21,242 nucleotides of DNA from Azolla pinnata. Lineage: Eukaryota > Streptophyta > Polypodiopsida > Salviniales > Salviniaceae. Shown one piece after another: positions 1 through 16,371 of the stretch. Each line of letters opens with the position of its first letter. Within the stretch, counting starts at the first letter, position 1. The translations under genes and the position numbers were made by a program. Location: NCBI GenBank assembly GCA_037176905.1, contig JBBBWG010003026.1, positions 1-21,242 of the forward strand. Direction: 5' to 3'. The notes below the pieces were generated by a model. It was not told the origin of the DNA. It ran no database searches and was given only the letters and a program-made list of their open reading frames with translations.

Positions 1-1290
1 AGGTGAGTCACCAATTTGGAACTTCACACCTCCAACATGGTTGTTTCCACCTCCAATCACATAGACAAGTCCAAGTAATGATGAGAAATAGTCTGACCAG
101 AATTTATTTCAGTTTGTCTGATAATTTGTACTGTGTAAATTGACCTAACTAATGGAAGGATATTATTTTGGAAATAAAAAATAAAAAATAAAAAATTTCA
201 TATCAATATGTATATTTATTACATATTATTCATAATAAGATCAAGTAGAGTAATATAATGATTATTATTGAAAACTTTTGTTGGAAATCAAAATAGCCTT
301 ATAGGCTTGCTTTTATCAATAAAACGTTAGAAATGCACATAGTTTATGAATCAAACTTGTAACATGAACTAACCTTAGGCTCTAGGATGAGAAGGGGTTG
401 CAATGAGGCTAGCTGTTTGAGATTCATTGATGCTGATTAGGAGTTGGTTTTCGCACCCTCAAGGTTCTTTAGTTTCTATAAGGATTCTCAAAGTTTGTCA
501 TTTTTTAATTGAACTTATGACATTGCTATTGTCATGATCTGGTTTAGATTGTACATGGAATCTAATATAATGAGGCTTCAAGGCTAAAGGTGAACAATTT
601 GTCACAAATAATAAACTGAAGTATTAATTCTTTGAGCTCTTAAAAATTATAGTCTGCCATTAATTTCTATCTGTTAAGGCACACTAGTACCAATCCCTTT
701 TAAGCACAAATCTTAACTTTTAAAAACATAAGAATTAACCATGCGTATGTATGCATGAAAACTTGTGAAGATGGTCTCACAAATGTTTCCTCTTGTTATA
801 ATGAAAAGCCCTTCATAATTTGCAGTTCCAGATCACGCAAACTTGTGGGGCAAGAGTGGGGGTACCAGAAAGGCATCTATCTAAAAGGTCCAACTCATCT
901 AAAGTCAAGGGACGAGTTCACCGCACAACTAGACTAGCCCGAGAATCAAGTATATTCCTTCTAGGGCCGATTAAGGTCACAAAGCGAATTTAAAAATGTG
1001 TACATCGTAGGTTCCTTAATGACGTTTGGAGGATATCATATTCAAGATTAGATTTCGTCGCCCTCGTATGATGCTCCTAACAGTGTGGTTTCTCTTGCAA
1101 TCTAAGAGGTATGCTGGCCTTGCGTAGAACAACACGCATGGCACAGAAAAAAAGGGCAGGAAAACTCATATACATGGTGTGCACATGATGTTTGCTGTGA
1201 AAAGCCAGTTTGAGGTGGGATCCCCCCAAGCATTGGCTAGGATCTGAAAGGCCATGTAAATTTCAGATGTCTATTTAGCATCATCAACAG
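1..1290. other. AT-rich intergenic stretch, no gene supported
   Basis: No coding region can be supported on either strand. The longest open frame (755-937, plus strand) has no family features and no convincing splice context. A short A-rich repeat of about 7 bp (ATAAAAA type) lies at 172-195. The stretch from about 770 to 1290 is less AT-rich and could be an old transposon remnant, but I see no terminal repeats, target-site duplication or recognisable protein fragment. The first bases (AGGTGAGT) look like a plant 5' splice site; see findings. Confidence 0.6.
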
Positions 1291-1332
1291 AGTACTTGTT
1301 GTTCTATGGACGACCAACATTATGGGGGCATG

Positions 1333-1722
1333 CCCATGAATATATGCATGCATGCATGTATATATATACAACTGTATATTGTTGCAAGTATGTATATATA
1401 TGTATGTATGTATGTGCAGTGCAATGGCAAGTCAAGTTTTCTGTATTGTATGCTTTGCTTCTCGTAGATGAGTCGATGCACAAACATTACTGTACGCTTT
1501 GTCTTATGGGTCATTTTGGCCCAAGCAGACGTTATATATGCATGCATGTATATATACAACCGTATATTAAGGTCCAACCGTTGTATATATATGCATGTAT
1601 GTCTATATGTGCAGTGCAATGGCAGGTCAAGTTTTCTGTATTGTTTGCTTTGCTTCTCATAGATGAGTCGATGCACAAACATCACTGTACGCTTTGTCTC
1701 ATGGGTCATTTTGGGCTAAGCA
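1333..1722. repeat. Two-copy tandem duplication, unit about 195 bp
   Basis: A core of 114 bp beginning GTGCAGTGCAATGGCA occurs at 1414-1527 and again at 1609-1722 with only a few substitutions. The AT-rich part before each core (TATATGCATGCATG, then TGTATATATATG) also corresponds, so the unit is about 195 bp and the copies abut. Open frames of 129-203 codons run across it on both strands. Because they are open on both strands and follow the repeat, I read them as by-products and not as genes. Confidence 0.85.
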
Positions 1723-1737
1723 AAATGTTAACATATT

Positions 1738-1838
1738 TTTCTTTCTTTCTTTCTAAATCCATGCATACATACATACATACATACATGCATACATACATAC
1801 ATACATGCATGCATGCATACATACATACATACATACTA
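1738..1838. repeat. Compound CTTT / CATA / TGCA microsatellite
   Basis: A short CTTT run (about 1738-1754) is followed by a long CATA run interrupted by CATGCATGCATG (about 1760-1836). It joins the 195-bp duplication to the 48-bp minisatellite and makes this whole block low in complexity. Confidence 0.9.
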
Positions 1839-1894
1839 ATCATACATATCATGTATGATATGCATGATATGCATGTATGCAGGCCTGACAAAAA

Positions 1895-2194
1895 GACACA
1901 TGTATGACATGCATGATAGGTATGTATGCATTCTGAATGAAAGACACATGTATGATATGCATGATATGCATGTATGCATTCTGAAAGAAAGACATATGTA
2001 TGACATGCTTGATATGTATGTATGCATTCTGAAAGAACGACATACGTATGACGTGCATGATATGCATGCATGCATTCTGAAAGAACGACATATGTATGAC
2101 ATGCATGATATGTATGCATGCATTCTGAAAGAAAGACACATGTGTGACATGCATGATATGTATGCGTGCATTCTGAAAGAAAGACATATATGCA
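1895..2194. repeat. 48-bp minisatellite, six full copies and a partial seventh
   Basis: Units begin with GACA(C/T)ATG at 1895, 1943, 1991, 2039, 2087, 2135 and 2183, exactly 48 bp apart, and most end with ATTCTGAAAGAA(A/C). The last unit degenerates after about 2194. Since 48 is a multiple of three, each strand shows a false 16-residue protein repeat (plus strand: RHMYDMHDMHVCILKE and variants). Each unit carries several CATGCATG/ATGCAT words that are self-complementary. The array ends about 170 bp before the CTT tract of the UBP8-like gene leader. Confidence 0.93.
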
Positions 2195-2299
2195 TGTGCA
2201 TGTATGTATGCATGTATGTATGGATGTGTGTATGTGATGCATGTGTATGAACAAAATGAAATCTTGGAATGCAGGAGGCCATTTTTGTAATTTAGAAAA

Positions 2300-2499
2300 A
2301 CGAGAGGCCCATTTCTGAGAACCTCTTCTTTTTGGGTCTTGGTATTTTGCACACAAGATCCTCTCTTCTTCTTCTTCTTCTTCTTCTTCTTCTTCTTCTT
2401 CGTCTTCGTCTACTTCGTCTTCTCCATCGTCGTTCCTCGTCCGCTCTGTCATTCGCAGGCCTTCGCACTCACCAACCCTAATTCCCACCTCATCACCAG
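2300..2499 (+). promoter_or_regulatory. Probable core promoter and CTT-rich 5' leader of the UBP8-like gene
   Basis: A perfect (CTT)12 run at 2365-2400 continues into CTTCGT-type repeats to about 2425. A good splice donor (ACCAG|GTATCT) sits at 2499/2500. I infer a non-coding first exon ending at 2499. There is no clear TATA box just upstream. Such pyrimidine tracts are common around plant transcription starts. The transcription start itself cannot be fixed from sequence. Confidence 0.5.
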
Positions 2500-3804
2500 G
2501 TATCTATCTCTCTCCTTCTTGTTTTCCCCCCTGCTCATCTCCCCCCCTCCCCCGGCCTTTCCCACAACTAAGATCTGCCTCCGATCTTCCGCAATCAAAG
2601 AAACGCTTCTTTTTCCTCGTGTTTCCCTTCCTTCCTTCCTTCTTTATCGCACGCTAGGAAGATGTGCCGCGTTTCTTCTTAATTAAGTCGAAGGAAAAGG
2701 AATGGGAGGCACAAGGAGCGTGCCGTGCGTAACATTTGAGTTGTTGTTCATTTTAATCGAGCATTCGGAAAAAAACTTGACCTTGTTGGCAGACAAGGTC
2801 GTGCACCATTAGCAGTAGCTGCCATAGTCTGATGAATGCGCGGGGTGCTGTATGTGTCGATTCAAGCACCTTTCTTGAACTACTACCTACATAATGGAAT
2901 GGTCCGAAGCTAGCATGCATAATTGCTTAATTGGTTGTTCCGAAGCTGAATACATGCTTATAGTTCCACGATGAACAGTGATTTAGAGCAACATTGCCTG
3001 TGCAATTGCATTTTATAAAAGATAAGCTGAAACGTATGCATGTTTACAGACCTTCAGCGTAGAGTCAGATGTGTATTGGTGTTGACAGCATGTATCATCA
3101 TCAAATACAATTAATGTAGATGGCATTGCATGCTGACATAGTATGCCACTTCATTTCTCTGGTCCCGTGTCACATTATTCGAACGGAATGCTTAAGTTGC
3201 AAAGGATGATAGATTTTTTTCACTCACGGATCCAAGTTGCCATGGTGGTAGATTTCCTGGCTTGCATGTGAAATAGAAATGAGGAGAGAATAGGTAAAGA
3301 ACTAATTTTCAATGCACGCATATATATCATCTTGAAACATTTGCAACATTGGCATTGTGAATGGCATGGAATTCAAACTCAAACCTATTATAGGGCTCAG
3401 CGTCTTTAGTTAGAAGAGATAAGATTCTATCAGCCTAAATCGCACATTCTGTGAATTGCCTACTGTAGGCCCTTGGATATATATTAGATGAACATTGATT
3501 TAAGAGCACAAGAGTTAACTTGTGTATGTGTGTGTGTTGTGTATGCATATGTGTTTATGTGTGTGTATAGATAGATAGATAGAGATATAGATGCACAAGA
3601 TGGTGAATCACTTTTCATCACACAACTATTAATATGTAATAGGATGAGTCCCATATTACCTGCAGACCATTCTATGGCAGTTACTATTAATGATGCATGA
3701 CCGTGTCTGCCAATGTAATTGCAGTTACTGAGAGGCAATATCAGTGTTGATCAAACTGGCCAACTTTGCAGAGTACCTCTGGAGCCATTGACTATCTTAT
3801 TGCA
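2500..3804 (+). other. Probable 5' UTR intron of the UBP8-like gene
   Basis: The donor at 2500 (GTATCT) can pair with an acceptor TTATTGCAG ending at 3804, nine bases before the first coding ATG. The 1.3 kb between them has no supported coding sequence. It contains a compound GT/GATA microsatellite at about 3521-3590. Another acceptor (TTTGCAG near 3770) is also possible. The intron is inferred from splice signals only. Confidence 0.4.
3521..3590. repeat. Compound (GT)n / (GATA)n microsatellite
   Basis: GT-rich sequence with small interruptions passes into about four GATA units at 3567-3583. It lies inside the probable 5' UTR intron. Confidence 0.85.
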
Positions 3805-3812
3805 GCTAGAAA

Positions 3813-9952
<6,140 letters not shown>

Positions 9953-10510
9953 CAACAGTCCATTGACAGATGCTTTTAGGAGACATCGAGGGGCAGTATG
10001 TGATCGTATTGCCAAGATAATTACAGAGCGGTTGGTGTAGTAGAGGGATATAGGATCGTTTCACTACAAATCCATGGGGCTTCGTATGCTTCTTATGATG
10101 ATGCTACCTTTGACCTTCATCAGTGGGACCTGTTCATGGGTTGGTTGGATGCTACAGTAGCAGCCAAAAGGCACCATTTGAAAATTTGGGGAATGATGAT
10201 GAATGAGCATGGATTGGAAAGCCAATATAGTAGCAGCATATTACGTGCGGCGGAAATGACTGCAATGAGTAGTATACTCCAGCCGTCTTCTTAAAGATAA
10301 GCAAGCATAATGATCGATCGGCTCAGCAGCAGATTCCATTTGAGATAAGTATTTTGGGGCTGATTGGGCTTTGGCCTTTTTTGCTATACCTGATCATAGC
10401 TATAGGTGGAATCACCACACCCCACCGTGTATTTTTGTTATTACTGTGGGGAGAAATGAATCGGCTCGTTCAGGTTGTCACGTTCTGTGATAATAAACAC
10501 TTCAGACCTC
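9953..10510 (+). other. UBP8-like 3' UTR with poly(A) signal candidate
   Basis: After the stop codon there is no further coding sequence. A canonical AATAAA occurs at 10492-10497 within TGATAATAAACAC and is the best poly(A) signal candidate, giving a 3' UTR of about 550 bp. Plant poly(A) signals are loose, so the true end may be earlier. Confidence 0.45.
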
Positions 10511-11655
10511 ACTTCTTTGACCACAAGTTTCTCTGAAGCCAAGAAATTTTACTTTTGCTTGTTTTGGGTAGTGAAAACAACATACATAATGCCATGTGTA
10601 TTAGCATTGGGATCCTTTTTTTGAATTGTTTCTCTCTTTGGGGAGGAATTACAGCATTGTTTTCGCTGGGGCATGTAATTTTGTGAATTCTCATCTGAAG
10701 CACTACATATGTACTCACTGGTTTCTTTTTCTCATGTTCAATTCAATCGGGGGGAGCCTCGACTAAGCCAACATTAGATTACATGTGGGAATGTGTCAAT
10801 GCGATGTTGAGTTTCTCTTCAATTTGACTGAAGTTGGGTGAGGTGATGGTGAATCAACCAAAGAGGAACCATATCATGATATTAAGCATCATCAAATTAA
10901 AAGAGAAATACATCAATGCTGCTACATTCAGATACAACTTCCTACTGTATCATCACAATTTCCAATCAAGCTTTGCACAGAAAGGTTTATATTACCAAAA
11001 CTGGAACCCAAACTATAACTAAGTTGCCTTGATTACTAATACAAATAGTTTATATCAACAAATTTCTCAGAAGTTAGAACATTTCGAAGCATCGGCCCTT
11101 CCCAATAGGTAATTGCAGCCATTTTTACCTGGTTCACACAATGTTTGTAGATACTATCAAACATTATTCCACTCCCTCGAGCTTCTGTTGCTTGAACCAT
11201 TGTTTGGAGAATACATTTAGTGACTTGGGTTTTTTATCTGCAAACATCAAGGGGCACTTGTCATACCGTTGTCCCCAATACTCAGGCTTAAATCAGAACT
11301 TCTCTTCGGTACTTGGATTGAGAAAACAGAAGAACACTCCAAACATAGAAGAGCAAAGAGTCTTCTTACTCCAGCCTACCTAATAGATAAAGATCTTGAA
11401 GCAGACCAATATAAAATGGACAAAAAGCAATTTTACTTGTGAATACATCAACACGACTTATTACGTTGAGATACTTTTCAAAGTTGACAAGAAGTAAAAC
11501 AAAGCTGGCCAAATGTGAATGAAAATGGTAGGGTCCCCCCAATGCACGCTCCATGATCGTGGAATCCCTAGAAGAATATCCAGTTCCGACCTTTTAATGT
11601 GATGCTAACAATGGAGACATCGTGAGGGTAGGCTCCGAAACCAACTTCAGCGAAC
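10511..11655. other. Convergent intergenic region between UBP8-like and LPD
   Basis: AT-rich sequence holding the 3' ends of two genes that run towards each other. Open frames of 60-80 codons on both strands have no recognisable features. I see no tRNA, repeat array or transposon here. Confidence 0.6.
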
Positions 11656-14464
<2,809 letters not shown>

Positions 14465-14472
14465 TTAATCCA

Positions 14473-14522
14473 CGTCGCTAATCACGTCATTAGAGAGCCC
14501 TAATCACGTCATTAGAGAGCCC
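14473..14522 (-). promoter_or_regulatory. Tandem ACGT-core elements upstream of LPD
   Basis: A perfect 22-bp repeat (TAATCACGTCATTAGAGAGC plus CC) occupies 14479-14500 and 14501-14522. Each copy holds one TGACGTGAT word on the minus strand, the kind of ACGT core bound by plant bZIP factors. A further ACGT core (CCACGTCG) lies just before at 14472-14476. They sit about 125-175 bp upstream of the LPD ATG. The repeat is plain; the binding-site role is inference. Confidence 0.45.
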
Positions 14523-14567
14523 TAATTCCCCTTTCAACTCGAGGTCCTCAATCTCTTGATTACTGAT

Positions 14568-14607
14568 CGAGACCCTAATCCTTCCGTCGAGACCCTAATC
14601 CTTCCGT
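14568..14607. repeat. Perfect 20-bp tandem repeat, two copies
   Basis: CGAGACCCTAATCCTTCCGT occurs at 14568-14587 and immediately again at 14588-14607 with no mismatch. It is part of a wider field of short duplications upstream of LPD. Confidence 0.95.
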
Positions 14608-14985
14608 TCTCGGTGCTAATCACGCCGGCAAAGGGACCTTAATCTCGTTGCCAGCAGCTCGTTCTCCGGACGCTAATCACGCCCTCCGCGGCTCGGATGG
14701 GGTGCTCAAAACGACAGACGCTAATCTCGTCGTCAGCAGCTGCGCGATTAAGGATGTGAGCCTTCATTGTGGGCGATTAAGGAAGCTGATCTCGTCATAA
14801 GCAGCTTAAGCGCAGTTGGCCCCAATCGTATATTATATGCTTGACCTCGTCGTGGCGGGGAACTAATCGAGCTATGTCGGGGGTACCTTGATGCCGCAAA
14901 CATCTCGTCGTTAACAGGGCTCCGATATGACCATCGACAGCCTTAATCAGATGTCATTAGCGACCCCAACCGCATCGTTAGCGAT
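14608..14985. repeat. Decayed tandem repeat field, GC-richer
   Basis: Two alternating words recur with mutations: GCTAATCACGCC (14615, 14672) and TAATCTCGT(T/C)G(C/T)CAGCAGCT (14640 and 14722; a weaker form GATCTCGTCATAAGCAGCT at 14788). GCGATTAAGGA also appears twice (14743 and 14773), and CTCGTCGT words continue to about 14910. This looks like an old minisatellite. No gene is supported here. Confidence 0.6.
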
Positions 14986-15280
14986 AGAATGGAAGCGTGT
15001 GCAAGGAAGGAGGGCGGGTGGTGGCAAGCGCGAAAGCGTTCCCGTTCCCTTACTCGTATCCATCGGATCGTGCTTCAGCTCTTCCTTGTCAGACAGCTGC
15101 GAGCTGGGCCACCTCTGCCTCCGAGTGATCCTGCTTCATCATCCGCTTATCCTTTTCCCGGCTCCTTTGTGGTGCGTAATGCCTGTCGACGCACCATCCT
15201 TTCGATTGCGCGAGTTTATCTCATCGAGCATATACCACTTTTTTGTTTTTCGCCAGACTTCTGCTGCTGCACTGAGGAGC
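14986..15280. other. GC-richer gap, no supported gene
   Basis: Two overlapping plus-strand open frames (14927-15292 and 14989-15297) cover this stretch in different frames. Neither has a recognisable domain, and their composition (Arg, Ser, Pro, Leu) is what GC-rich non-coding DNA gives. No splice-linked continuation was found. Confidence 0.4.
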
Positions 15281-15283
15281 ATT

Positions 15284-15321
15284 CATGCATAACATAACAT
15301 AACATGCATGCATGCATGCAT
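15284..15321. repeat. AACAT and ATGC microsatellites
   Basis: Three AACAT-type units (about 15291-15304) run into CATGCATGCATGCATGCA (15303-15320). This is the same CATGCATG word that dominates the block upstream of UBP8. Confidence 0.85.
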
Positions 15322-15594
15322 ATCATCTATGGCTCTGTCCCTCTTGCCGTCGAGCAGCATTTGTTTGAACGCATCGTGCTGGAGAGCGTCTAACCCGATT
15401 CCCAGCTGCAAGCTTGTAAAATGAGCAACTCGATGCCCAGCGAGAGAGAGTTTCCAGTTAATTCTGCTACCACAGAGGGCCTCCCAGAATGGAGCAAGAA
15501 GAGATCCATCATTGCCAGCAAACTTGAAGCCTACACCACCAGCTTGCCGGGTTAGCTTCACTACTCTCATCGATTGACTAAAGCAGTTGTGCAA
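15322..15594 (-). CDS. Unidentified protein-like open segment B (possible exon or gene fragment)
   Basis: I do not recognise this. The minus strand is open for about 90 codons and has mixed, protein-like composition with no simple repeats until the ATGC microsatellite at its 3' end. Recognisable words are RVVKLTRQAGGVGFKFAG, APFWEALCG and LSLAGHRVAHF. The open frame formally starts at an ATG at 15594. A T-rich acceptor-like CTGCTTTAG (about 15581) lies near its start. It runs on into the microsatellite to a stop at 15283, so a real coding part should end before 15322. It could be a degraded exon, part of the same locus as segment A, or chance. Confidence 0.22.
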
Positions 15595-15800
15595 AGAACT
15601 CTAGGATCTTTTCTTGCTGTAACTTCATGGCCAGACACCGAAACAACCCATAATCTATAAGAGTTTTAGTTCGAGAGCCTCGAAACCGCCAAAGGACCAT
15701 GAACCAAGGTCAAACCAGAAACCTAAGCATTAACCGCTTGCCAGTGTTCGAACACGAATCTGAACAAGCTGTGGGCCATTGCAGCTGTTAAGCCGTTAAG

Positions 15801-16126
15801 CTAGAAACACGAAGCCTCCCATGGGTTGAAGCATTTTGTTTCCGTGTTTTCGATTGAGTGGGGCCTAATGTATAAGATACCATTCACTTCCAATTTCTGA
15901 TCAAGTCTTCGAGCATACGCTTCATATGAGTCCCCAACAATGTCTGTATTTGGCAAGCTTTCTGTGTCAACAAATGATATATATGATGCATATTCCGATA
16001 CCTCTTTGAGAAGATCCGATGCACACAGAAGGCTGCTGGAACCAGTAATCCTACCAAATTCTGATATCAGAGAGCCCATGCACAACCGAAAACAGCCGTA
16101 GCCAAACCTTCTGCATGTTAACATTC
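15801..16126 (-). CDS. Unidentified protein-like open segment A (possible terminal exon)
   Basis: I do not recognise this. A 3' splice acceptor (TTAACATGCAG) ends at 16127. The minus strand is then open for about 107 codons to a TAG at 15803-15801. The composition is convincingly protein-like, with acidic and aromatic residues well mixed, for example DLLKEVSEYASYISFVDTES and GDSYEAYARRLDQKLEVNG. An internal ATG (MGSLISEFG) could also start a short protein. It begins only about 245 bp after the GLTP1 stop codon on the same strand, so it could be an alternative 3' exon of that locus, a separate small gene, or a captured fragment. Direct phase-0 splicing from GLTP1 exon 5 or 6 would put it out of frame. 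Confidence 0.3.
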
Positions 16127-16267
16127 ATGTCGCATTTACCATATATATCCACTCGCTTGTTATTACAGAGATAACGGATTGCTAGTAACCGAACGAGGTG
16201 ACGCTATTGAACCAATGTCTGTAACCTCACTCTTAAATTTAGTGCTTCCAATGCAATGTCTCAGAAT

Positions 16268-16303
16268 TGAAAGCTTCAGTTATTCTGAAAGCTTCAGTTA
16301 TGG
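16268..16303. repeat. 18-bp tandem duplication downstream of GLTP1
   Basis: TGAAAGCTTCAGTTATTC at 16268-16285 is followed directly by TGAAAGCTTCAGTTATGG at 16286-16303. It lies in the probable GLTP1 3' UTR. Confidence 0.9.
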
Positions 16304-16371
16304 GTGCGTTTACAGGTTGCCGGATATCACTGACTTTTGATTGACATAGCCTCGATCCTGAGCTAAAAAAC

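Noticed and set aside
1296..1907. Long plus-strand open frame (203 codons), with a 129-codon frame on the opposite strand
   Set aside because: It spans a tandem duplication and microsatellites, is open on both strands, and is dominated by His/Met/Tyr from CATG and TATA repeats.
1706..2488. Minus-strand frame of 260 codons with an acidic poly-Glu tract
   Set aside because: The Glu tract is the reverse of the (CTT)12 run and the rest is the 48-bp minisatellite; nothing in it resembles a family.
2339..2686. Plus-strand frame with a poly-Phe run at the UBP8 leader
   Set aside because: The Phe run is the CTT repeat; the frame crosses the probable leader donor at 2500 and has no downstream coding link.
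14568..14607. CCCTAA words as an interstitial telomere repeat
   Set aside because: Only two isolated CCTAATC words occur, within a 20-bp local repeat; the plant telomere unit CCCTAAA is not present in tandem.
14927..15297. Two overlapping plus-strand frames of 102-121 codons
   Set aside because: Both cover the same GC-rich DNA in different frames, and neither has a domain, splice partner or sensible composition.
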